The notes: generated by a model not told the origin, from the letters alone. A stretch of 36,551 nucleotides of DNA from a bacterium (GCA_021791415.1 JAJYWQ010000079.1:1-36551); one strand, 5' to 3'. Shown: positions 25,483-32,948, numbered from the stretch's first letter. Numbers and translations: made by a program.

Positions 25483-26457
25483 TCAGGAGCGGCCCAGGGC
25501 GACTGCCAGCACGTAGAGGGCATACAGGCCCGCCCCGGAGGGGAGGAGGACCAGGGCGCGCACCCCGGCCCTGGTGCTGGCGGCGAGGGCCAGGAGGGCG
25601 GCGCTCAAAGTGACGGCCGCCGCCAGGAAGCCGACCCCCTCCGGGTTCCAGGAGGTGAAGCAGAGTCCGACCAGGGCCGGCACGGTGGCCTGGAAGACCA
25701 TCGCCCCGGTCACGTTGCCCAGGGCCAGGCCATCCCGCCCGTGCAGGACCCAGAGGCCGCCGGCGACCAGCTCGGGCAGCTCGGTCGCCACGGGAACCAG
25801 GATGAGGGCCAGCGCCAGGGCCGAGAGGTGCAGGGCTGGGGCCGCCCCCTCGAGGCCGCCGACGAAGAGTTCGCTGGCGACCGCCAGCCCGGCCACCCCC
25901 AGCAGCCCCTGGCCGACGCCCAGTGGCGCCCCCCCTCCACTGCGGCGCGCCAGCAGCAGGTGGGGGGCCTCCGCCTCTCCCTCACCGGGTGGCCGCCTCA
26001 GGCTGCGGCGGACGTACACCAGATACAACCCGACGAGCACGACGGCGTCCAGGACGCGCACCGGACGGGGGGCGAAGGCTCCCAACATGAGCAGGACGTA
26101 GCTGGCGAGGAAGGTGTAGATCGGGCCCCGGGCCTCCGGCCCCCCCACCCGAACAAGGCGGCGGCCGGAGACGAGGGCGAAGAGGGCGGTCACGGCGAGC
26201 CCCAGGGTGGCCAGCATGAAGGGCGCCCCCAGGATCGCTCCGATGGCGGTTCGGTTCGCCGCGCTGCCACCGTGGATCAGGGCCACGATCGGGACCACGC
26301 TCTCGGGCAGCGCCGTCCCGATCGCCGCCAGGACCCCACCGGTGGCCGCGTGCCCGAGGCCCATCCTGCCGCCGGCCCACTCCATGGCGTTGGTGAACAG
26401 GAAGGCAGAGGCCAGCATGAGCACCAGCCCCAGCACCAGCCCGGACCAGGCGCCCAC
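25483..26457 (-). CDS. Sodium/calcium exchanger family (CaCA) membrane protein
   Basis: A 324-residue integral membrane protein of the Ca2+:cation antiporter family with about ten hydrophobic segments. The two alpha-repeats are visible: GVLAAIGTALPESVVPIVAL in the N-terminal half and LILVPVATELPELVAG in the C-terminal half, each with the key glutamate. It probably moves calcium or another cation out of the cell against protons or sodium. GTG follows the NUDIX stop after one base (TGA-G-GTG). Confidence 0.88.
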   Translation of the reverse strand: MGAWSGLVLGLVLMLASAFLFTNAMEWAGGRMGLGHAATGGVLAAIGTALPESVVPIVALIHGGSAANRTAIGAILGAPFMLATLGLAVTALFALVSGRRLVRVGGPEARGPIYTFLASYVLLMLGAFAPRPVRVLDAVVLVGLYLVYVRRSLRRPPGEGEAEAPHLLLARRSGGGAPLGVGQGLLGVAGLAVASELFVGGLEGAAPALHLSALALALILVPVATELPELVAGGLWVLHGRDGLALGNVTGAMVFQATVPALVGLCFTSWNPEGVGFLAAAVTLSAALLALAASTRAGVRALVLLPSGAGLYALYVLAVALGRS

Positions 26458-26458
26458 C

Positions 26459-26935
26459 TCAGGGACCGCCCCGCCCCGCCCGGAGCGGCTCAGTCAGGAG
26501 CGCTCCGCCGTGGCGGATGACGTCCACCAGGCTGACCTCCTGCCAGCGCTCCACCGGGGGGCCGTCCGCCAGAGCGTCCAAGATCCGCTGGCGGAACCAG
26601 GGGAAGGTGGCTGTGGGCGGCCGGCGTGGGTCGGCCCAGATGAGCCGCAGCGCCTCCCGGCTGCGCCGGGGCCGCCCTCCCACCGGGCGGGCGAGGAAGA
26701 CGGCGTCCTGCCCCACCCGGATCCCCCGGAAGTGGTAGGTCCCCACCCGGCGCACGATCTCCACCTCCAGCCCGCACTCCTCCCGGGTCTCCCGGACCAC
26801 GGTGGCCTCGGGGTCCTCACCCTTTCCCACGTGCCCGCCGGGCGGCTCCCATCCGGGCGGCCAGCTGCGGAACTGGAGCAGTACCCGGCCGTCCCGGTCC
26901 AGGATCACCGCCTGGGCGCCGACGACCCTGGTCAT
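26459..26935 (-). CDS. NUDIX hydrolase
   Basis: A 158-residue pyrophosphohydrolase acting on a nucleoside diphosphate linked to something else. The Nudix box GHVGKGEDPEATVVRETREECGL fits GX5EX7REXXEEXGL, preceded by GWEPPGG. The substrate cannot be told. Its ATG shares one base with the site-2 protease stop (TGATG). Confidence 0.92.
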   Translation of the reverse strand: MTRVVGAQAVILDRDGRVLLQFRSWPPGWEPPGGHVGKGEDPEATVVRETREECGLEVEIVRRVGTYHFRGIRVGQDAVFLARPVGGRPRRSREALRLIWADPRRPPTATFPWFRQRILDALADGPPVERWQEVSLVDVIRHGGALLTEPLRAGRGGP

Positions 26936-27720
26936 CAGGTGATGAAGCAGGGGTGGAGGAGGTAGCCGGCGAGGCTCTGGCCGCCGGCCAAGAAGAGGTA
27001 GGCGACGTTGGGGAAGTAGATCGGGGGCGCCGCCCCGGTGGCCGCGTGGGACCAGAGCCAGTTGAAGGCCAGCCCCGCCGGTATGGAGAGCGGGCTGAGG
27101 CCACCGAGGAGCTGGGGGAGCACCAGCACCACCAGGATCAGGCCGATGTAGATCTCGGTGCGGTGCATCTCCACCCAGCGAAAGGGGGCGGGATGCCGGC
27201 CGCGGAAGAGCCCCTCGGCCACCCCGAAGCCGTCCAGCGGGGGGATGGGCAGCAGGTTGAAGATGAAGAGGACCAGGTTGACGTAGACGGCGGACACCAG
27301 CACCCAGTAGACGATCCCCATCACCGGGAGGGCGAAGCTGGGGTTGGAGCAGGTCTGGACCCAGGGGTTGGTGAGGATCACGACCTTGGCCAGGAGGCCG
27401 AGCGCCACGGCCAGCACCAGGTTGCTGAGAGGTCCCGCCGCGGCCAGCCAGGCCCGCTGCCGGCCCCGGCGGACGTACATCGGGTTGTAGACCACCGGGC
27501 GGGCGAACCCGAACCCCACGGTGAGGAGGAGCACCAGTCCGAGGGGGTCCACCTGGGCCCCGGGGTTCAGGCTGAGGCGGCCCTGGCGGCGCGGGAGGGG
27601 GTCACCGTATCCGGTGGCCACGGCGGCGTGGCAGTACTCGTGGACGGTGAAGCCGAGCACGATCCCAGGGATGGCGAAGACGACGAGGACCAGGTAGAAC
27701 TCGATCCCGGTCCCCAGCAC
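26935..27720 (-). CDS. Site-2 protease family (M50) intramembrane metalloprotease
   Basis: A 261-residue polytopic membrane protein with the zinc motif HEYCH in an early helix (residues about 27-31) and the second site NLLPIPPLDG around residue 160. Together they make a complete M50 active site. No PDZ domain is present. Members cut membrane helices of regulators or remnant peptides. The GTG start lies 6 bases after the stop of the small upstream gene. It is two genes downstream of a Get3-like ATPase, suggesting a joint role in membrane protein handling, but that is inference. Confidence 0.9.
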   Translation of the reverse strand: MLGTGIEFYLVLVVFAIPGIVLGFTVHEYCHAAVATGYGDPLPRRQGRLSLNPGAQVDPLGLVLLLTVGFGFARPVVYNPMYVRRGRQRAWLAAAGPLSNLVLAVALGLLAKVVILTNPWVQTCSNPSFALPVMGIVYWVLVSAVYVNLVLFIFNLLPIPPLDGFGVAEGLFRGRHPAPFRWVEMHRTEIYIGLILVVLVLPQLLGGLSPLSIPAGLAFNWLWSHAATGAAPPIYFPNVAYLFLAGGQSLAGYLLHPCFIT

Positions 27721-27726
27721 CTGGCG

Positions 27727-27957
27727 TCAGTCCAGCGGGATCCTGTGGACCCTCGGCCCCCTCTTGGCCGGCTCGCGCCGCTCCCTCGCCTCCAGCGCCG
27801 CCATCGCCGCCAGCACCAGCTCGCGCTGGGCCCGGACAAGGTGCAGGCGGGTCTCCAGCGGGACGATCTCCTCCAGCCGGCGCTCCGCCAGGTGGGCCGC
27901 CCCTATGGCCATCTGCGCCGCCAGCTGGGCCGCCGCGCTCACGTCCCGGCGATCCAT
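27727..27957 (-). CDS. Small helical protein of unknown function
   Basis: A 76-residue protein, MDRRDVSAAAQLAAQ at the N-terminus, rich in alanine, leucine, arginine and glutamate, and probably one or two long helices without a membrane segment; the C-terminus is basic and proline-containing. I do not recognise a family. The ATG shares a base with the ATPase stop (GTGATG), and an overlapping GTG three bases earlier is also possible. Its tight place between the Get3-like ATPase and the protease suggests a linked role. Confidence 0.65.
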   Translation of the reverse strand: MDRRDVSAAAQLAAQMAIGAAHLAERRLEEIVPLETRLHLVRAQRELVLAAMAALEARERREPAKRGPRVHRIPLD

Positions 27958-29126
27958 CACCCGGCCCGCCCGAAACGGATCGCCAGCTCCCCGCCCTCGA
28001 GACGGGCGGAACGGGTCACCTTGCCGCGCAAGACCCGCGGCAGCGAGATCTCCCTCTTGTACGGTCCCACGCTCACGTATAGCTCCTCCTGGTTCTGGGC
28101 CAGCTCCACCTGGTCCCGGCTCACAAACGGCAGCTGCAGGGAGAGCACGTACTCCTCCCCCTCCTTGCGCAACGACTGAGGCTTGCTGGCGTACATGATG
28201 GCCTCCGGGGCCGTGTCCTGGTAGAGGAAGGCCCCCAGCTCGGAGAGCTGCTCCAGGCCGACGATCTCATGGTCGAAGAGGCGGGACTCGAGGATGGGGA
28301 GGGGGGAGAAGGTCTCCTGCACCTGGGTGGAGTAGCGCGCCTGCGCCTTGCGCCAGTCGCTGAAGTACTGCCCGCCGGCATCCTTGGGCAGGATCCGGTT
28401 GACCAGCACGGCATCCACCAGGTAGTCGTACAGGTTGAGATAGGTGAAGGCCCTCTGGGCCTCCTTGATCACCATCTTCTCCAGGTTGAGCACGATGCGC
28501 ACGGTGGTGGTCTTGGGGTCGGTGAGGATCTCCTTCATGGAGTCCAGGTCCAGCAGGAGGCCGTGGACCGACCCGTAGATCTCGTCGGCGGGGAGGGGGA
28601 TGCCGATGAAGGGCTGCACCATGGGCCGGGTCATCTTCATCACCCGGCGCTGGATCGGGAAGATCCGATTCAGATACCAGCGCGCGACGTCCGGAAAGGC
28701 CAGTAGCTGCAGGGTCTCCCCGGTGGGGGCGCAGTCGACCACCATGACGTCGAACCTCTGGGCGGCGGCGTGGCGGCGTATCCACATGAGGCTGGCCACC
28801 TCCTCCATCCCCGGCGGGGTGGCCAGCTCCTCGGCGATGATGTCGTCGACCCCCTGGGAGTTGAAGAGCGCCGCCAGGTACTGGTGGATCTTCTCCCAGT
28901 TGCCCTCCATCTCGTGCAGGGCGTTCACCTCCTGGGCGAAGAGGTTGGGCGCCACCTCCTGCGGCTCCGGCCCCAGCTCCACGTCCAGGGAATCCCCCAG
29001 GCTGTGGGCGGCGTCGGTGGACATCACCAGGGTCTTGAGGCCCCGCTCGGCGCAGCGAGCGGCGGTGGCCGCCGAGATGGTGGTCTTTCCTACCCCGCCC
29101 TTGCCGGTGTAGAGGATCACCCGCAT
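27957..29126 (-). CDS. Get3/ArsA-family ATPase with C-terminal crystallin-like domain
   Basis: A 389-residue ATPase of the ArsA/Get3 family. The P-loop GKGGVGKTT (8-16) has the signature lysine, switch I is STDAAHSLGD (36-45) and switch II is DCAPTGET (131-138). A hydrophobic, methionine-rich helical part (about 145-205) could hold a client helix. Residues about 318-386 (EEYVLSLQLPF through LPRVLRGKV to GGELAIRF) form an HSP20/alpha-crystallin-like domain, as in the Get3d branch known from cyanobacteria and plants. The eukaryotic Get3 zinc CxxC and the second ATPase half of E. coli ArsA are missing, so arsenite pumping is unlikely. ATG is 6 bases after TATACT. The gene directly upstream encodes a tail-anchored protein. 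Confidence 0.88.
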   Translation of the reverse strand: MRVILYTGKGGVGKTTISAATAARCAERGLKTLVMSTDAAHSLGDSLDVELGPEPQEVAPNLFAQEVNALHEMEGNWEKIHQYLAALFNSQGVDDIIAEELATPPGMEEVASLMWIRRHAAAQRFDVMVVDCAPTGETLQLLAFPDVARWYLNRIFPIQRRVMKMTRPMVQPFIGIPLPADEIYGSVHGLLLDLDSMKEILTDPKTTTVRIVLNLEKMVIKEAQRAFTYLNLYDYLVDAVLVNRILPKDAGGQYFSDWRKAQARYSTQVQETFSPLPILESRLFDHEIVGLEQLSELGAFLYQDTAPEAIMYASKPQSLRKEGEEYVLSLQLPFVSRDQVELAQNQEELYVSVGPYKREISLPRVLRGKVTRSARLEGGELAIRFGRAG

Positions 29127-29138
29127 TCCGGGAGTATA
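29127..29138 (-). promoter_or_regulatory. Candidate -10 element of the Get3-like gene
   Basis: TATACT (29138-29133) ends 6 bases before the ATG and no ribosome site is present, so a leaderless transcript is likely. It lies in the 41-base gap after the tail-anchored protein gene, so the ATPase series can be made both alone and by read-through. Confidence 0.55.
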
Positions 29139-29167
29139 CGTTCGGGTCCCCAAGGGTCCCGGGGCGG

Positions 29168-29698
29168 TCAGTGCAGGACGACGTACCCCGCGACGACCAG
29201 GACGGCCAGCAGCCCCGACACCAGCGCCACCCGGCGCAGATCGAGGATGAGGTAGGGGGTGCGGTCCAGGGGGACGGCGGGGTCCTCCCCCAGCGGCTCC
29301 AGGGCCGCCTCCTGCTGCCGCCTCCGCTCCGCCCGTCCGGCGACCCGTCCCCGCCGGGGAAGCAGGCTCTCCTGGGCCCCGGCCGAAGCCGGAGGCGGAG
29401 GGGCCACCTGGGCAGCTGGGCCGGTGGGGCCGGCCGGCTCCACCGGCTCCGGCTCCGCGACCTTCGGCTGTGGCGCGGCGGCGGGCCTGCGGGGTGGCAG
29501 CAGCGAGGCGGTCCCGGCGGCCCGGGCTGGCGGCGCCGGCGATGGGGCCGGGGCGGTCTCCGCCTGCTGGACGATCCCAGCGGCCTGGCTCGCGTCGTCG
29601 GCCGGCGCGGCGGCTTCCACCCCCTGATTGGCTCGGGTGGCGGCGGCGGGGCGCTTGCGCGCGGCTCCGCTGGCGCGGTGCCTGGTTCGTCTGGCCAA
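29168..29698 (-). CDS. Predicted tail-anchored membrane protein, Ala/Pro-rich
   Basis: A 176-residue protein without a signal peptide. The first 20 residues are strongly basic (ARRTRHRAS). A long low-complexity alanine/proline-rich region follows (about 25-110), then a charged segment (about 114-148). The only membrane helix is residues 157-175, preceded by RR and followed by a single histidine. That is the layout of a tail-anchored protein, which can only be inserted after translation ends. The start is TTG with GGGAG 6 bases upstream. Low complexity makes homology hard to judge. It lies just upstream of a Get3-like ATPase, which suggests it is a client. Confidence 0.72.
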   Translation of the reverse strand: MARRTRHRASGAARKRPAAATRANQGVEAAAPADDASQAAGIVQQAETAPAPSPAPPARAAGTASLLPPRRPAAAPQPKVAEPEPVEPAGPTGPAAQVAPPPPASAGAQESLLPRRGRVAGRAERRRQQEAALEPLGEDPAVPLDRTPYLILDLRRVALVSGLLAVLVVAGYVVLH

Positions 29699-30041
29699 GT
29701 GAGGCTCCCGGTGGGTGGTGCGCGGCGGCGTCAGTGCGGGCGCGGCGCCAGTTTACCCAAAGCCCAGGGGGAGCCTCGAGTGGGGCGATGGTGCAGGCAG
29801 CGAGCGCCGGGCGGGAGGGGGTCTCATCGGCGAAGGAGGGGGACGAAGCGTTGCCAGCGCCCACTGCCTGCGTGGGCGATGCGTGTGGGGCCACATCTTG
29901 TGCCCACAGGGGATTAAACCACACCATCTTGTGCAACGCAAGTCCCGTCACAAGATCGTCAATCGCCCTTCGGCGGAGCTCGAAAGGACCGGAGATGGGG
30001 CTCGGGTTCGCCGCGGCTTCAACTCTGCTACCGTCCAGGGC
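29699..30041. promoter_or_regulatory. Divergent intergenic region between tail-anchored and SPFH genes
   Basis: No gene is seen in these 343 bases. TAAACT on the minus strand (29755-29750) may be the -10 of the tail-anchored gene and would give a leader of about 45 bases. TACCGT on the plus strand (30029-30034) ends 7 bases before the SPFH ATG. GAGGCTCCC (29701-29709) and GGGAGCCTC (29769-29777) form a spaced inverted repeat. A less GC-rich block at about 29890-29960 carries three ATCTTGTG boxes, listed separately. Confidence 0.5.
29895..29956. repeat. Three ATCTTGTG boxes, two direct and one inverted
   Basis: ATCTTGTGC occurs at 29895-29903 and again at 29926-29934, 31 bases apart (about three helix turns). 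The inverted form CACAAGAT lies at 29949-29956, making a dyad with the second copy across 14 bases. The spacing and the lower GC content point to a binding site for a regulator acting on the SPFH gene, the tail-anchored gene, or both. Confidence 0.55.
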
Positions 30042-31067
30042 ATGGGAGGCCTGATCGCCCTGATCGTCGTCCTGGTCCTGCTCGTCCTCCTGGTGCGGGC
30101 CACCGTCCGGGTGGTGCAGCAGGGCCAGAAGGGGGTGGTCAAGCGCCTGGGCCGCTTCCACGCCACCCACAACCCGGGGCTGATCTTCCTGCTCCCGATC
30201 CTGGACAGCATGACCCGGGTGGACATGCGCGAGGTGCCCCGGCGCGGGGACAAGCAGGACGTCATCACCAAGGACAACGTGGCGGTGGGGGTCTCGGCCA
30301 CCATCTTCCATCAGGTGGTCGACGTCAACAAGGCGCTCTTCGAGGTTCAGGACTACCTCGTGGCCATCGACCAGATCGGGCGGACGGCGTTGCGGGCAGT
30401 GTTCGGCACCATGACCCTGGACGAGGCCCTATCGGAGAGGCAGAAGATCAACACCCTGCTCAGCGAACACATCGCCGACGCCACCGAGAAGTGGGGGGTC
30501 CGGGTCAACCGGATCGAGGTCCTGGACATCCTCCCGCCCCAGAACATCCTCCGGGCGATGGAGGAGCAGAAGGAGGCGGACCAGCACAAGCGCTCGGTGA
30601 TCCTCAAGTCGGAGGGGGACAAGCAGGCCGCCATCAATCAGGCCGAGGGTGAGGCCCAGGCCAACATCACTCGGGCCACGGCCCAGAAGCAGGCCACGGT
30701 GCTGGCCGCGGAGGCCAAGAAGCAGGCCCAGATCCTGGAGGCCGAGGGCCTCCGCGAGAGCCAGCGGCTGGAGGCCGAGGGCGAGGCCGCGGCGATCGCG
30801 GCGGTCACCCAGGCGGTGCACGAGGGGCGGGCCAGCAGCGACGTCTTTGCCTACTGGCAGCTGAAGAACCTCGCCCGGCTGGCCGACAGCCCCAACTCCA
30901 AGCTGGTCGTGCCCGCCGACTTCGCTGGGCTCATGGGAGCAGCCGAGGCGCTGGCGGGAGCCACCCGTGGCGGCGGAGCGGAGCCCTCCGCCAACGGCAC
31001 CGTCGGCGTCGCCTCCTCCGTGCCACCCCCGGAGCCGCCCCGGCGCGGCCGGCCCAAGGCGGGGTAG
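30042..31067 (+). CDS. SPFH/Band 7 (paraslipin-type) membrane scaffold protein
   Basis: A 341-residue SPFH protein. It has an N-terminal membrane helix (about 3-18), the SPFH domain (about 25-190) with QQGQKGVVKRLGRF, NPGLIFLLPILD and LRAVFGTMTLDEALSER, a long charged coiled coil (about 190-265) rich in EAE/AEG repeats, and a proline-rich tail. Such proteins form ring-like membrane assemblies and organise lipid or protease domains. ATG follows TACCGT by 7 bases without a ribosome site. The next gene encodes an NfeD-type OB domain, the usual SPFH partner. Confidence 0.92.
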   Translation: MGGLIALIVVLVLLVLLVRATVRVVQQGQKGVVKRLGRFHATHNPGLIFLLPILDSMTRVDMREVPRRGDKQDVITKDNVAVGVSATIFHQVVDVNKALFEVQDYLVAIDQIGRTALRAVFGTMTLDEALSERQKINTLLSEHIADATEKWGVRVNRIEVLDILPPQNILRAMEEQKEADQHKRSVILKSEGDKQAAINQAEGEAQANITRATAQKQATVLAAEAKKQAQILEAEGLRESQRLEAEGEAAAIAAVTQAVHEGRASSDVFAYWQLKNLARLADSPNSKLVVPADFAGLMGAAEALAGATRGGGAEPSANGTVGVASSVPPPEPPRRGRPKAG

Positions 31068-31110
31068 GTCACCCCGGGCCCGAGGCGGCAGTCCGAATGG
31101 TCGGCGAGTC

Positions 31111-31326
31111 GTGCTGAACGGCATCGAGGCGCTGCTCGGGGAGCAGGGGGTGGTCTCGTCCCCGATCCCTGGCTCGATCCACCTGGGCGCGGTCCGGGCT
31201 CGGGGGGAGGACTGGCCGGCGGTCAGCGCCGTGGGGGACCCCATCGCCGAGGGTGAGGTGGTCCTCATCCTGGAGGTAGACCGGGGTCACCTGGTCGTGG
31301 CCCCTGTGGGGGATCCGCTGGCCTGA
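31111..31326 (+). CDS. Short NfeD-like OB-fold protein
   Basis: A 71-residue protein matching only the C-terminal OB domain of NfeD: LLGEQGVVSSPIPGSIHLGAV, DWPAVSAVGDPIAEGEVV and LVVAPVG. The membrane helices and protease part of full NfeD are missing, so it is a soluble cytosolic module. NfeD OB domains bind SPFH partners, and this gene follows the SPFH gene by 43 bases. The start is GTG with only a weak ribosome site (GGCGAG). Confidence 0.7.
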   Translation: MLNGIEALLGEQGVVSSPIPGSIHLGAVRARGEDWPAVSAVGDPIAEGEVVLILEVDRGHLVVAPVGDPLA

Positions 31327-31347
31327 CTCGGCGGAGCCCCCGCCCGC

Positions 31348-31361
31348 TACGATTCGCCGTC
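31348..31361 (+). promoter_or_regulatory. Candidate -10 element before the squalene-cyclase-fold gene
   Basis: TACGAT (31348-31353) ends 8 bases before the GTG start, which lacks a ribosome site. The same hexamer lies before yvcK. Confidence 0.45.
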
Positions 31362-32333
31362 GTGGCTGTCCTGGAGTGGCTCCTCGACTCCGATCCGGCC
31401 ATCCGCTGGCAGGTGATGAGAGATCTCCTCGGCTCCCCCTCCGAGGAGGTGGCTGAGGAGCGGAGCAGGGTCGCGGTCGAGGGCTGGGGAGCTCGCCTCC
31501 TGAGCTTCCAGCGCCCGGACGGGCAGTGGGATGGCGGCGAGCCGGAGTTCACCTCCCCCGAGGCGGAGAGCTGGTGGCACTCCCTGCCCCCCGATCGGCG
31601 GGGCACCCTCTTCCCGGAGTGGACCTCGACCTGCTGGAGCCTCACTCTGCTGCGGGAGTTCGGGCTCCCACCGCAGAGCGCACCGGCCCAGCGCGCCGTG
31701 CAGCTGGTGGCGGCCCGCTGCCGCTGGGAGCACGGCGGGGAGCCCTACTTCGCCGGGGAGGTGGAGCCGTGCATCAACGGCCGGGTGGCGGCGCTCGGCG
31801 CCTACTTCGGTGAGGAGGTGGGGCCGGTGGTGGAGAGACTGCTCAGCGAGCAGCTCTTCGACGGGGGATGGAACTGCGAGAGCCAAAACGGCTCGATGAG
31901 GGGCTCCTTCCACACCACGATCGAGGTGCTCTCCGGCCTGCTGGAGTACGAGAGAGCCACCGGTGGGTCGCCCGGCCTTCACGATGCCCGCCTCAGAGGG
32001 CAGGAGTACCTCCTGCTGCGGAGGATGCGGCGGCGCCTCTCCAGCGGTCAGGTGATCGACCCAGAATGGGACCTCTTCTCGTTCCCAAACTACTGGCACT
32101 ACGACGTGCTGAGGGGCCTCGACTTCCTCCGCTCCGCCGGGGCCGATCCCGACCCCCGGGTGCATGAAGCGGTGGAGCTGGTGCGGTCCAAGGCCGATCC
32201 CGAGGGACGCTGGCCGATGGAGAACCCGCACCCCGGAAGGCTGCACTTCCCCGTCGACGAGGGGGAGGGACGGCCGAGCCGCTGGAACACCCTGAGAGCG
32301 CTGAGGGTGCTGAAGTGGGCTGATTCCGGATGA
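31362..32333 (+). CDS. Squalene-cyclase/prenyltransferase-fold protein
   Basis: A 323-residue alpha/alpha-barrel protein related to the repeats of squalene cyclases and prenyltransferases. QW-like repeats are seen at LLSFQRPDGQW, EQLFDGGWNCE and SKADPEGRW, with SFHTTIEVLSGLLEYERA in between. It is half the length of a true squalene-hopene cyclase and the catalytic DxDD motif is missing, so hopanoid synthesis is unlikely. Cytosolic proteins of this kind occur in many high-GC bacteria without known function. The GTG start is 8 bases after TACGAT. It follows the SPFH and OB genes. Confidence 0.75.
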   Translation: MAVLEWLLDSDPAIRWQVMRDLLGSPSEEVAEERSRVAVEGWGARLLSFQRPDGQWDGGEPEFTSPEAESWWHSLPPDRRGTLFPEWTSTCWSLTLLREFGLPPQSAPAQRAVQLVAARCRWEHGGEPYFAGEVEPCINGRVAALGAYFGEEVGPVVERLLSEQLFDGGWNCESQNGSMRGSFHTTIEVLSGLLEYERATGGSPGLHDARLRGQEYLLLRRMRRRLSSGQVIDPEWDLFSFPNYWHYDVLRGLDFLRSAGADPDPRVHEAVELVRSKADPEGRWPMENPHPGRLHFPVDEGEGRPSRWNTLRALRVLKWADSG

Positions 32334-32367
32334 CGGGCCTTCGGGAGGCCGCGAGCAAGCAGTGCCG

Positions 32368-32488
32368 CCGGTCTGCCGGGGCCAGGTCTGCCGCGCCGCG
32401 CACCCGCCAGTGGATGGTCTAGGTGGGGCGCTCCCATGTCTAGCCGCAGGCCGTTGAAAGAGACGCTCGAGGCCGGTCTGCCGGGGCC
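32368..32488. repeat. 16-bp direct repeat around the start of the membrane protein gene
   Basis: CCGGTCTGCCGGGGCC occurs at 32368-32383 and again at 32473-32488, 105 bases apart. One copy lies in the leader and one in codons 13-18 of the next gene. It may be a local duplication or chance in GC-rich DNA. Confidence 0.4.
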
Positions 32489-32948
32489 TTCGCGCCGACA
32501 GCACGCTCTGCGCCGGCTGACGCTCTGGGCCGCTCTCCTCGTGATGCTTCAGGTAGCCGTCGGCATGGTGGTGAACCTGTACGTGAGGGTGCCGGCCCAC
32601 CACCCGGGGGCGCGTCCCTCGGAGTACTTCTCCGGGTCGCTGCGCAGCGTCGGCTGGGCGATCAGTTCGGGGCCGGCGGCGCTCGCGATCCACGCCACCC
32701 TGGGGCTGGCGGTCGGCGCCATGGCCCTGGTCCTCGCTGTGCGTGCGGTCACCCTCTTTGGGGGGTGGGTGGCGGCGCTGTCAGTAGTGGCCGCGGCGAT
32801 GGTCATCGGGGCCGGCTTCAACAGCGCCAGCTTCCTCGATTTCGGAAGGGCGCTCTCCTCGCTCCTCATGTCTCTGCTGGCGCTGGGATCGCTCGCGTGC
32901 TACGCCGTGTGCAGCCATCTCCTGGGATCTGGGCCACCCTCCCGGTGA
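32436..32948 (+). CDS. Four-helix integral membrane protein of unknown function
   Basis: A 170-residue protein with a basic cytosolic N-terminus and hydrophobic helices at about 28-48, 80-104, 108-127 and 138-160. A histidine sits in helix 2 (AIHATLG), and HH occurs in the outer loop after helix 1. The layout recalls half of a COX15/cytochrome-b-type bundle, but heme binding is only a guess. ATG is supported by AGGTGGGG 7 bases upstream. It is separated by 102 bases from the squalene-cyclase-fold gene. Confidence 0.7.
   Translation: MSSRRPLKETLEAGLPGPSRRQHALRRLTLWAALLVMLQVAVGMVVNLYVRVPAHHPGARPSEYFSGSLRSVGWAISSGPAALAIHATLGLAVGAMALVLAVRAVTLFGGWVAALSVVAAAMVIGAGFNSASFLDFGRALSSLLMSLLALGSLACYAVCSHLLGSGPPSR

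Noticed and set aside
27957-29126. Arsenite efflux ATPase (true ArsA)
   Set aside because: Only one ATPase half, no metal-binding cysteines, no arsB or arsR nearby, and a crystallin-like tail; the Get3 branch fits better.
31362-32333. Functional squalene-hopene cyclase
   Set aside because: About half the usual length and no DxDD motif.
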